DNA of 6,687 bases from Actinomycetes bacterium (GTDB lineage: Bacteria; Actinomycetota; Actinomycetes; Actinomycetales; Dermatophilaceae), in the NCBI GenBank assembly GCA_023451855.1, contig JAEXXY010000306.1:1-6687 (forward strand). Direction: 5' to 3'. The translations under genes were made by a program, and so were the position numbers. Positions 1-5,827 of the stretch are shown one piece after another (positions within the stretch are counted from its first letter, which is position 1; each line of letters starts with the position of its first letter). The notes under the pieces were generated by a model, which saw nothing but the letters and a program-made list of their open reading frames with translations, was not told where the DNA came from and searched no databases.

Positions 1-31
1 GACCCTGAGGCGTCCGGATTCTGACCCGCGC

Positions 32-62
32 TTGCATAAGTGGGCCTTATGGAGTCCATAAT
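32..62 (+). promoter_or_regulatory. Candidate promoter of the DUF4395 gene (possibly leaderless)
   Basis: TTGCAT at 32-37 resembles a -35 element and CATAAT at 57-62 differs from TATAAT at one base. The spacer is 19 bases, a little longer than ideal. The ATG at 68 begins 6 bases after the last base of the -10-like hexamer, about where transcription would start, so the mRNA could begin at or beside the start codon. Leaderless messages are common in actinomycetes. A GGAG at 51-54 is 13 bases from the ATG, rather far for a ribosome binding site. This is a motif match by eye, not a demonstrated promoter. Confidence 0.4.
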
Positions 63-67
63 GCTTC

Positions 68-610
68 ATGAGTTCCTCGCGCTTCCCCGCGATCGTCGAC
101 GACGTGACGGTGCGGCTCATCGCCGCCGTCGTCCTCGTGGTCGGCTCCGTCGCCCTCGCGACGCAGCAGTGGTGGCTCTACGCCGTCCTGGCCGTCGACT
201 TCACCCTGCGGGCCGCGCTCGGACCGAAGGCCAGTCCGGTGGCGCAGCTCGTCCAGCGGTGGATCCGACCCGCCGTACGGGCGCCGAAGCAGCCGACCGC
301 CGGCACGCCGAAGCGGTTCGCGGCGAGCATCGGTGCCGTCATGACGCTCGCCGCGACCGCGCTCTGGGTCGTATCGCTCACCACCGGCGCCTCGTGGGCC
401 CTCGTCGGCGTCGTCGCGATCGGCGTGATCATGGTCGTCTTCCCGCTGCTCGAGTCGGCCTTCGGCATCTGCGTCGGCTGCATCCTCTTCTCCGGCCTCA
501 TGCGCATCGGCCTCGTGCCCGAGGAGGTCTGCCTCGAGTGCGCCGACATCACCAAGCGGCGCGAGCGGATCCTGGCCGAGCGGGCCGCGGAACGGGCCGG
601 GGCCGCCTGA
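68..610 (+). CDS. DUF4395 family membrane protein with two CxxC motifs
   Basis: A 180-residue integral membrane protein of the DUF4395 family, whose biochemical role is not established. Hydrophobic stretches at about residues 15-50 (two adjoining segments), 87-106, 110-128 and 133-150 suggest four or five membrane passes. The family-like RFAA motif is at 83-86, and the conserved FGICVGC block at 132-138 contains C135 and C138. A second pair, C155 and C158, follows at the start of the charged, Arg/Glu-rich tail (about 160-178), which is probably cytoplasmic. Paired cysteines suggest a thiol-redox or metal-binding role; from memory, DUF4395 genes often lie beside thioredoxin-like or sulfurtransferase genes, but the left neighbour is outside the window. 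The ATG at 68 is well supported because an in-frame TAA lies at 59-61. The gene converges on the LLM gene, with only 13 bases between their stops. Confidence 0.87.
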   Translation: MSSSRFPAIVDDVTVRLIAAVVLVVGSVALATQQWWLYAVLAVDFTLRAALGPKASPVAQLVQRWIRPAVRAPKQPTAGTPKRFAASIGAVMTLAATALWVVSLTTGASWALVGVVAIGVIMVVFPLLESAFGICVGCILFSGLMRIGLVPEEVCLECADITKRRERILAERAAERAGAA

Positions 611-620
611 CGCGTCAGGC
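605..620. terminator. Perfect 16-bp palindrome between convergent genes; candidate bidirectional terminator
   Basis: GCCTGACGCGTCAGGC equals its own reverse complement. As RNA it folds into a 6-bp stem (GCCTGA/TCAGGC) with a CGCG loop, identically on both strands. It contains the TGA stop of the DUF4395 gene (608-610) and ends 3 bases before the stop codon of the convergent LLM gene (624-626). No T-tract follows on either strand, so it is not a classical intrinsic terminator. High-GC actinomycetes often lack a U-tract, which makes a shared terminator reasonable but unproven. Confidence 0.45.
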
Positions 621-623
621 CCC

Positions 624-1610
624 TCAGCCGGCAGCCGCGCGCAGCTTCTCCAGCAGCGGGGCCGCGGCCTCGGACAGGAACGCCTCCTGGGCGTCGCCGC
701 CGACCTGGACGAGGGCGACATCGGTGAAGCCGGCCTCCCAGTAGGCGCTGACCGACTCGACGATCCTGTCGAGGTCCGGGCCGCACGGGATGGACTCGGC
801 GACGTCCTCGGGGCGCACGAACTGTGTCGCCCCGGCGAACCCGGCCGGCGTGGGCAGGTCGGAGTTGACCGACCAGCCGCCCCCGAACCAGCGGAACTGC
901 TCGTGGGCGCGCTCGACGGCGGTCTTCTCGTCGGGGTCCCAGCAGATCGGGATCTGCCCGATGGCGCGGGCGCCGGAGCCGATGCGCTCGGCACCGTCGG
1001 TGCGGTTCCACGTGTCGACGAGCTCGGCCTCGGGCTGGACGGCGATCATGTGGTCGGCCAGCGGTGCGAGCCGTTCGATCGACATGTCGCCGCTGACCGC
1101 GACCGCTACGGGCACGAGGATGTCGGGCAGGTCCCAGACCCGGGCCGAGTCGACGTCGAAGTACTCGCCGTGGTGGGTGACGAGGTCGCCGGAGTGCAGC
1201 TTGCGGATGATCTCGATGGCCTCGGCGAGCATCTCCTGGCGGGTCACGACGCCCGGCCAGCCCTCGCCGACGACGTGCTCGTTGAGGCTCTCGCCGCTGC
1301 CGAGGCCGAGGGTGAACCGTCCGTCGGCGAGCAGCTGGAGCGTCGCGGCCTTCTGGGCGATGACGGCGGGGTGGTAGCGCATCGTCGGGCACGTCACGTA
1401 GGTCATGAGCTCGACCCGCTCGGTGGCGTGGGCCACCGCACCCAGCACCGACCACGCGTACGGGGCGTGGCCCTGCTCGGTCAGCCACGGGGAGTAGTGG
1501 TCGCTGCTCACCTCGAAGTCGAAGCCCGCCTGCTCGGCACCGACCGCCCACCGGACGAGGTCCTTGGGCCCGCTCTGCTCGGTCATGAGGGTGTATCCGA
1601 AGCTCGTCAC
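624..1610 (-). CDS. LLM-class oxidoreductase, TIGR03557-like, probably F420-dependent
   Basis: A 328-residue luciferase-like (TIM-barrel) oxidoreductase of the kind annotated as TIGR03557 F420-dependent family, related to F420-dependent glucose-6-phosphate dehydrogenase (FGD). Numbering from the GTG start, the N-terminus FGYTLMTEQSGP carries E11; SSDHYSPW carries D37, H38 and W42; GLGSGES carries E107. By motif these line up with FGD residues E13, D39/H40, W44 and E109, which bind cofactor or act in catalysis. I could not confirm the FGD sugar-phosphate-binding residues, so the substrate is unknown. F420 use is inferred from the family. The frame stays open to an ATG at 1658, but those 16 extra residues do not look like the family and the conserved protein begins with VTSFGYTL, so I chose GTG at 1610. 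Its ribosome site is weak (AGG 3 bases away); TACGAC, 6 bases before the GTG, could be a poor -10. It is separated by 142 bases from the upstream operon and may have its own promoter. Confidence 0.9.
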   Translation of the reverse strand: MTSFGYTLMTEQSGPKDLVRWAVGAEQAGFDFEVSSDHYSPWLTEQGHAPYAWSVLGAVAHATERVELMTYVTCPTMRYHPAVIAQKAATLQLLADGRFTLGLGSGESLNEHVVGEGWPGVVTRQEMLAEAIEIIRKLHSGDLVTHHGEYFDVDSARVWDLPDILVPVAVAVSGDMSIERLAPLADHMIAVQPEAELVDTWNRTDGAERIGSGARAIGQIPICWDPDEKTAVERAHEQFRWFGGGWSVNSDLPTPAGFAGATQFVRPEDVAESIPCGPDLDRIVESVSAYWEAGFTDVALVQVGGDAQEAFLSEAAAPLLEKLRAAAG

Positions 1611-1752
1611 GGGCCTGTCGTACCCGTCGCACCGGGCCGAGACACGGGGGTTGTCCAAGGTTTGCCGCAGAGGTCGCCGTCAGGTCGTACAGGGTCTGTC
1701 CACAGTTGTGTACAACCTTGTGGACGACGGGGACGCGTCGGCCGGGCGGGGT
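1611..1752. promoter_or_regulatory. 142-bp intergenic region upstream of the F420-type LLM gene
   Basis: Non-coding DNA between the end of the MBL gene and the start of the TIGR03557-like LLM gene, both on the minus strand. It should contain the 3' end of the operon message and the promoter and operator of the LLM gene. It is visibly less GC-rich than its surroundings at 1651-1665 and 1695-1725. It contains a concentric palindrome (1698-1725, listed separately), a DnaA-box-like TTGTCCAAG at 1651-1659, and AGGTCG at 1671-1676 and 1682-1687, 11 bases apart (one helical turn), followed by the related AGGGTC at 1691-1696. I found no convincing -35/-10 pair on the minus strand. Confidence 0.5.
1698..1725. 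repeat. 28-bp concentric palindrome; arms match actinobacterial DnaA boxes; operator or hairpin candidate
   Basis: Outer arms GTCCACA (1698-1704) and TGTGGAC (1719-1725) are exact reverse complements. They share a centre with the inner palindrome TGTACA (1709-1714), so 20 of 28 positions are symmetric. As RNA an 11-bp stem is possible: the outer arms, then GTTG (1705-1708) with CAAC (1713-1716), a 4-base TGTA loop and a 2-base CT bulge (1717-1718). The arms extend to CTGTCCACA (+ strand, 1696-1704) and TCGTCCACA (- strand, 1727-1719), each one mismatch from TTGTCCACA, the preferred DnaA box in Streptomyces-type actinomycetes. It lies 28 bases past the MBL stop and 88-115 bases before the LLM start. 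A DnaA-box pair, another repressor site, or a terminator without a U-tract are all possible. Confidence 0.55.
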
Positions 1753-2472
1753 TCAGTCGGCGGGGTGCCGGAGCAGGAACGAGCGGATCGCCTCGCGCGG
1801 CCGCCCCCGCAGCTCCGCGCCGTGGGTGAAGGCCGCGACCTCGTAGTCGAGCTCGGCGAGCCGGTGGGCCGTCTGCTGCGTCATCCGGAAGTCGGTGCAG
1901 AACGACTTGATCGGCCAGCGCAGGCCCAGGACGTTGAAGATCGCGTCGCCCGTGACGAGCACGCCGGTCGCCTCGTGGAGCAGCGACACGTGCCCCGGCG
2001 AGTGGCCGGGCGTGTGCACGACGCGGACGCCGCCCGCGATCGGCAGCACCTCGCCGTCGCTCATCTCGTGCTCGACCGGTACCGGCGCAAAGTCCTTCCC
2101 GGGCCGGGAGAGGCGGTCGAAGAGGCGCCCGAGCAGGAAGCGGCGGTCGCGCGGCGGGGAGGATCCCTCGGCCGCGTAGGCGGCGTCGTCGTGGTGCACC
2201 GTGAACGCGCGACCCGTGGCCTGCGCGACGTGGGCCGCGCCGCCCGCGTGGTCGGGGTGGGCGTGCGTCAGCAGCAGCCGCGTCACGTCGGAGGGGGCCG
2301 CGCCGATCGCCGCGAGCGCCGCGACCACCCTGGGCCCGCTCCGCGCGATCCCCATGTCGACGAGCGTCACCTGCCCGTCGTCGTCGCGGAAGGCGAAGCC
2401 GTTGACGAGGTCGCGCACGAGGGGGATGCGCCACACGCCCGGCGCGAGCGGAACCACGAGGTCGCGGGCCAT
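1753..2472 (-). CDS. MBL-fold metallo-hydrolase (glyoxalase II/lactonase-like)
   Basis: A 239-residue single-domain metallo-beta-lactamase-fold hydrolase, probably cytoplasmic since no signal peptide is seen. The full set of usual metal ligands is present: H70, H72, D74 and H75 in LLLTHAHPDHAGG, H157 in HTPGHSPGH, D176 in VTGDAIF and H217 in AFTHG. It should therefore bind two metal ions and act as a hydrolase (thioester, lactone or similar), but the substrate cannot be told from sequence. The region at 101-140, rich in Arg and Pro, is the variable part that normally shapes substrate choice. The start is ATG at 2472, 14 bases after the GH13 stop codon; only a weak AGG precedes it, so translation may depend on coupling to the upstream gene. 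The open frame runs on to 3243, but that part overlaps the GH13 gene in another frame and is not real coding sequence. It is the last gene of the three-gene operon. Confidence 0.9.
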   Translation of the reverse strand: MARDLVVPLAPGVWRIPLVRDLVNGFAFRDDDGQVTLVDMGIARSGPRVVAALAAIGAAPSDVTRLLLTHAHPDHAGGAAHVAQATGRAFTVHHDDAAYAAEGSSPPRDRRFLLGRLFDRLSRPGKDFAPVPVEHEMSDGEVLPIAGGVRVVHTPGHSPGHVSLLHEATGVLVTGDAIFNVLGLRWPIKSFCTDFRMTQQTAHRLAELDYEVAAFTHGAELRGRPREAIRSFLLRHPAD

Positions 2473-2486
2473 GGCCTGAGCGTAGG

Positions 2487-4169
2487 TCAGACGAAGCACT
2501 CCTCGCCGGGCGCGAGCACGCGCAGCCACCGCCCGGCGTAGCCCTCGAGCGTCAGCTCGACGCGTCCGTCCGGGGGCAGCGGGACGTCGGGGTCGGTGGT
2601 GAGGACGTCGCGCAGGATGCCGTCCTCGGGCGGCGCGTCGACGGTGAGCGTGACGATGCGCGCGTCCGGGCCGAGGTTGTGCACGGCGAGCATCCGCCAG
2701 TCGTCGCGGTGGCAGACGTGGGCGAGCACCGCCGGCTGGTCGTGGTCGAGCACCTCGACGGTCGACCAGCCGAGCTGGGGCATCTGGCGGTAGGTCCGGA
2801 TGAGCCGACGCATGAACGACCACAGTGAGTCCGGGTCCTTGCGCTGGTCCGCCGTGTTGACGTGCTCCGGCCCGTAGAGACCGTCGGGCAGGGGGCGCGC
2901 CAGCCGGCGGGCCGGGGCTCCCGAGAACCCGCCGTTGGGCTCGGTCGACCACTGCATCGGCGTGCGCACCGACAGCCGCCCCGGGATGTCGAGGTTCTCG
3001 CCCATGCCGATCTCCTCGCCGTAGAAGAGCACCGGGGTGCCGGGCAGCGAGAACATCAGCGAGTAGACGAGCCGGATGCGGCGCTGGTCGCCGCCGAGCA
3101 TCGGCGGCGGCCGGCGCCGCAGTCCGCGGTCGTAGAGCTGCATGTCGGGGTCGGGACCGAACGCCTCGAAGACCTCCCGACGCTCGGGCTTGCTCAGCTT
3201 GTCGAGGGTCAGCTCGTCGTGGTTCCGCACGAAGTTGGCCCACTGGCTCGTCTCGTCGAGCGCCGGCCGCTCCCGCAGGGCGTCCGCGAGCGGACCGGCG
3301 TCACCGCGGGCGAGCGAGAGGTAGAGCCGCTGCATGCCGTTGAAGTCGAACTGCATCGTCAGGCCGTCGCCGTCCGGGCCGCCGAAGAACGTGACCTGCT
3401 GTTCGTAGGGCAGGTTGACCTCGCCGAGCAGGACGGCCTGGCCCTTGCGACGCTGGACGAAGGCGCGGACGTCGCCGAGGTAGCGGTCGGGGTCGAAGGC
3501 CGCGTCGTCCTCGACGCCCGGCACGCCGTCGCGGGCGAAGAGGACGGGGACCGCGTCGACGCGGAAGCCGTCGACGCCGAGCTGGAGCCAGAACCCGAGC
3601 GTCTTCGAGATCTCTTCCTGCACAGCGGGGTTGGCCACGTTGAGGTCCGGCTGCGTGCGGTAGAAGTGGTGCAGGTACCACTCGCCGGTGCGCTCGTCGA
3701 GCTCCCAGATGCTGTCCTCGGCGTCCGGGAAGACGACCTGGTCCTTCGTCGACGGCGGCTTCTTCGTCGACCACACGTAGTAGTCGCGGTAGGGGGCGTC
3801 GACGCTGCGTCGGGCGGACCTGAACCACGGGTGCTGGTCGCTCGTGTGGTTCATGACGAAGTCGACGATGACCCGCAGGCCGGCGGCGTTGGCCGTGCGG
3901 ACCAGCTCGACGAAGTCGCCGTGGTCGCCGAGGTTCGGGTCGACGCCGAAGAAGTCGGTGATGTCGTAGCCGTCGTCGCGCCCCGCCGTCGGGTAGAGCG
4001 GCATGAGCCACAGGCACGTGACCCCGAGGTCGGCGAGGTACTCGATGCGGTCGGTCATGCCGCGCAGGTCACCCTGCCCGTCGCCGTCCGAGTCGTTGAA
4101 GGTCTGCACGTCGGCGCAGTACACGACGGCGCTCTTCCACCACAGGTCCCCGGTCTGGCTCAGCCTCAT
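2487..4169 (-). CDS. GH13 alpha-amylase family enzyme, trehalose-synthase-like
   Basis: A 560-residue glycoside hydrolase family 13 protein whose overall sequence most resembles trehalose synthase (maltose to trehalose isomerisation), though the exact reaction is uncertain. No signal peptide is seen, so it is probably cytoplasmic. Features in order: Ca-binding-like DSDGDGQGD (26-34); GH13 region I DFVMNH (103-108); region II GFRVDAV with nucleophile D205; region III LLGEVN with acid/base E250; region IV RNHDE with D318; FSLPGTPVLFYGEEIGMGE (373-391); TreS-like VRTPMQW (401-407); and a C-terminal beta domain from about 470. All three catalytic carboxylates are present and no frameshift is seen. 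It is somewhat shorter than typical mycobacterial TreS and has no fused maltokinase. The start ATG at 4169 overlaps the stop of the upstream LLM gene by 4 bases and has a strong AAGGAG 7 bases upstream. Alternatives are alpha-glucosidase, sucrose-type isomerase or hydrolase, or a distinct TreS-related subfamily. Confidence 0.92.
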   Translation of the reverse strand: MRLSQTGDLWWKSAVVYCADVQTFNDSDGDGQGDLRGMTDRIEYLADLGVTCLWLMPLYPTAGRDDGYDITDFFGVDPNLGDHGDFVELVRTANAAGLRVIVDFVMNHTSDQHPWFRSARRSVDAPYRDYYVWSTKKPPSTKDQVVFPDAEDSIWELDERTGEWYLHHFYRTQPDLNVANPAVQEEISKTLGFWLQLGVDGFRVDAVPVLFARDGVPGVEDDAAFDPDRYLGDVRAFVQRRKGQAVLLGEVNLPYEQQVTFFGGPDGDGLTMQFDFNGMQRLYLSLARGDAGPLADALRERPALDETSQWANFVRNHDELTLDKLSKPERREVFEAFGPDPDMQLYDRGLRRRPPPMLGGDQRRIRLVYSLMFSLPGTPVLFYGEEIGMGENLDIPGRLSVRTPMQWSTEPNGGFSGAPARRLARPLPDGLYGPEHVNTADQRKDPDSLWSFMRRLIRTYRQMPQLGWSTVEVLDHDQPAVLAHVCHRDDWRMLAVHNLGPDARIVTLTVDAPPEDGILRDVLTTDPDVPLPPDGRVELTLEGYAGRWLRVLAPGEECFV

Positions 4170-5155
4170 GCCCGCGCTCCTTCGGACTCGACGGCGGTCG
4201 GCCGCAGCTGCGGAAGCACCGAGGCACCGAACGCGTCGATGAACGGCTCCTGGTCCTTGCCGACGAAGTGCAGGTAGAGCTCGTCCCAACCCTGGTCGAC
4301 GTACTCCTGCAACCACGCCGCGTGACGGCCGAGGTCTGACGAGACGCGCACCGACCGCGCGACGTCCTCGGGCGCGACGAGCTCGGACATCGCGTCGAAG
4401 GCCTCCACCGTCTCGGTGTCCCAGGCGACGGGTGGGCCGAGCACGTTGCTGCGCCACTGGTCGTGCGCGACGGCGAGCGCCTCGTCCTCGGTCGGCGCCC
4501 ACGACAGGTGGACCTGCAGCCGCGCCGGGCCGCGACCGCCCGCCTCCCGGTACGCGTCGAGGACCCGCTGCAGGGCCTCGAGGGGCTGGTTCACGGTGAC
4601 GAGCGCGTCGGCCCACTCGGCGTGACGAGCCGCGGTCTCGGGTGTGACCGCCGGTCCGACCAGGGCGGGTGCGACCTCGGGCAGCGTCCACAGACGCGCC
4701 CGGTTGACCGTCACGAGTCCGTCGTGGCTCACCTCCTCACCCCGGAGCAGCCGGCGGATGACCTCGACGCACTCGCGCAGGCGGGCGTCGCGCACGTCCT
4801 TGCGCGGCCAGGGGTCGCCGGTGACCCGCTCGTTGGCGGCCTCCCCGGAGCCGAGCGCGGCCCAGAACCGGCCCGGGAACATCTGGGCCAAGGTGGCGAT
4901 CGCCTGGGCGGTGATGGCGGGGTGGTACCGCTGACCAGGCGCGGTGACGACGCCGAAGGGCAGCGAGGTCGTCGCGAGGGCCGCCCCGAGGAAGGACCAG
5001 GCGAAGCCGGACTCGCCCTGCCGCGCGCTCCACGGAACGAGGTGGTCGGAGGACATGCCCGCCGTGAAGCCGGCGCGTTCGGCGTGCTGGACGTCGCGGA
5101 GCAGCCGGGCCGGGTCGACCTGCTCGTGGGAACAGTGGAATCCGATGACCGTCAT
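4166..5155 (-). CDS. LLM-class oxidoreductase, TIGR03885-like, probably FMN-dependent
   Basis: A 329-residue luciferase-like TIM-barrel protein of the group annotated TIGR03885, from memory described as probable non-F420 (FMN-using) relatives of F420 enzymes. Recognisable family blocks are MTVIGFHCSHEQ (1-12, E11), SSDHLVPW (35-42, with D37, H38, W42), GVVTAPGQRYHPA (68-80), LGSGEAANE (101-109, E105) and LGRHAAWLQEYVDQGWD (275-291). The N-terminal active-site spacing is the same as in the TIGR03557-like protein at 624-1610, so they are distant paralogues. The substrate is unknown. The ATG at 5155 is chosen because the family starts with this sequence; the frame runs open to 6655, but only as antisense of the DJ-1 and peptidase genes. 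The ribosome site is weak (GGGG about 12 bases away). It is the first gene of the minus-strand operon and ends in a 4-base overlap with GH13. A TTGACG at 5191-5186 (minus strand) may be its -35. Confidence 0.92.
   Translation of the reverse strand: MTVIGFHCSHEQVDPARLLRDVQHAERAGFTAGMSSDHLVPWSARQGESGFAWSFLGAALATTSLPFGVVTAPGQRYHPAITAQAIATLAQMFPGRFWAALGSGEAANERVTGDPWPRKDVRDARLRECVEVIRRLLRGEEVSHDGLVTVNRARLWTLPEVAPALVGPAVTPETAARHAEWADALVTVNQPLEALQRVLDAYREAGGRGPARLQVHLSWAPTEDEALAVAHDQWRSNVLGPPVAWDTETVEAFDAMSELVAPEDVARSVRVSSDLGRHAAWLQEYVDQGWDELYLHFVGKDQEPFIDAFGASVLPQLRPTAVESEGARA
4177..4182 (-). promoter_or_regulatory. Strong ribosome binding site of the GH13 gene
   Basis: On the minus strand AAGGAG lies 7 bases before the ATG at 4169, inside the last codons of the LLM gene. 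It fixes the GH13 start. With the ATGA stop/start overlap at 4166-4169 it shows that the two genes are read from one message and are probably translationally coupled. Confidence 0.8.
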
Positions 5156-5278
5156 GCGGCCACGCAACCCCGACCCGACCCCTTTCGTCAACGCCCGACG
5201 TCTGGTGGTGCGCAGGCCGGCCGGCTGGGTACGGGGCCAGACAGCGTGAACGACATCCCACGACACCAGGAGGGCCCC
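5156..5278. promoter_or_regulatory. Divergent intergenic region between the LLM-GH13-MBL operon and the DJ-1 gene
   Basis: 123 bases separating two divergent starts, so it should hold promoters for both directions. On the minus strand TTGACG (5191-5186) fits a -35 element, but no good -10 follows at 16-19 bases. On the plus strand no clear promoter hexamers were found. A GC-rich self-complementary run, GGCCGGCC (5216-5223), sits near the middle; such runs are common at this base composition. AGGAGG near the right end is the DJ-1 ribosome site. A GTG at 5246 is in frame with the DJ-1 gene but is a worse start than 5279. Confidence 0.45.
5268..5273 (+). promoter_or_regulatory. Ribosome binding site of the DJ-1/PfpI gene
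   Basis: AGGAGG, a full anti-Shine-Dalgarno complement, lies 5 bases before the GTG at 5279. This decides the start in favour of GTG 5279 over the in-frame GTG at 5246 and over the much longer open frame that extends leftwards. It is the strongest ribosome site in the window. Confidence 0.85.
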
Positions 5279-5827
5279 GTGTCCAAGAAGGTCGCATTCC
5301 TCGTCGCGAGCGAGGGCATCGAGCAGGTCGAGCTGACCGAGCCGTGGAAGGCCGTGACTGACGCCGGCCACGAGGCCGTCCTCGTCAGCCCCGAGCCCGG
5401 GCAGGTCCAGATGTTCAACCACCTCGACAAGGCCGACACCAAGGACGTCGACGTCACCGTCGCCGACGTGTCGGTCGAGGACTACGACGCGCTCGTGCTG
5501 CCCGGCGGAGTCGCCAACCCGGACGCGCTGCGCACCGACGCCGACGCGGTGTCCTTCGTCCGGGACTTCGTCGCCTCGGGCAAGCCCGTTGCCGCGATCT
5601 GCCACGCCCCGTGGACGCTCGTCGAGGCGGGCGTGCTCTCGGGCCGGCGGCTGACGTCGTGGCCGAGCCTGCAGACCGACATCCGCAACGCCGGCGGTGA
5701 CTGGGTCGACGAGTCGCTCGTCACCGACGGCAACCTCATCACGAGCCGCAAGCCCGACGACCTGCCCGACTTCTGCGGCGCCGTCGTCGAGGCGCTGGAG
5801 CACGGGGCGGCGGCTGCCTCCGCCTGA
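5279..5827 (+). CDS. DJ-1/PfpI family protein (type 1 glutamine amidotransferase-like)
   Basis: A 182-residue single-domain protein of the DJ-1/PfpI superfamily, typical PfpI/YhbO length. The nucleophile elbow is AICHAPW with C108 followed by H109, and the partner acidic residue is probably E12 or E15 in VASEGIEQVE. LVLPGGVANPD (72-82) and GRRLTSWPSLQTDIRNAGG (122-140) are characteristic of the PfpI branch. Members have been reported as proteases, glyoxalases or protein/nucleotide deglycases and as general stress proteins; which applies here cannot be told. It starts at GTG 5279, behind a perfect AGGAGG. It is transcribed away from the LLM-GH13-MBL operon and is followed 73 bases later by the M20 gene, probably with a separate promoter. 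Ala-rich residues 176-182 form a short tail. Confidence 0.93.
   Translation: MSKKVAFLVASEGIEQVELTEPWKAVTDAGHEAVLVSPEPGQVQMFNHLDKADTKDVDVTVADVSVEDYDALVLPGGVANPDALRTDADAVSFVRDFVASGKPVAAICHAPWTLVEAGVLSGRRLTSWPSLQTDIRNAGGDWVDESLVTDGNLITSRKPDDLPDFCGAVVEALEHGAAAASA

Noticed and set aside
1..67. Possible 3' end of an upstream gene
   Set aside because: Too short to show any recognisable protein sequence; only the candidate promoter at 32-62 can be argued.
40..744. Plus-strand 234-codon frame overlapping the DUF4395 gene
   Set aside because: It is an Arg-rich shadow in another frame, runs into the antisense of the LLM gene, and has no family resemblance.
1611..1658. Longer version of the TIGR03557-like LLM protein starting at ATG 1658
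   Set aside because: The extra 16 residues do not resemble the family N-terminus; the conserved start is VTSFGYTL at GTG 1610.
2473..3243. Frame continuing upstream of the MBL start, giving an apparent 496-residue fusion protein
   Set aside because: It lies out of frame inside the intact GH13 gene and has Arg/Pro/Ala-rich non-homologous sequence; the MBL domain is complete from 2472.
4684..4692. Another TCCACA (GCGTCCACA) resembling a DnaA box
   Set aside because: It lies inside LLM coding sequence, is unpaired and has a poorer 5' part. It also shows that single TCCACA words occur by chance, so only the paired intergenic copies are reported.
5213..5227. GC-only inverted run around GGCCGGCC in the divergent intergenic region as an operator
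   Set aside because: Short GC-only self-complementary runs are expected at this base composition; nothing else supports it.
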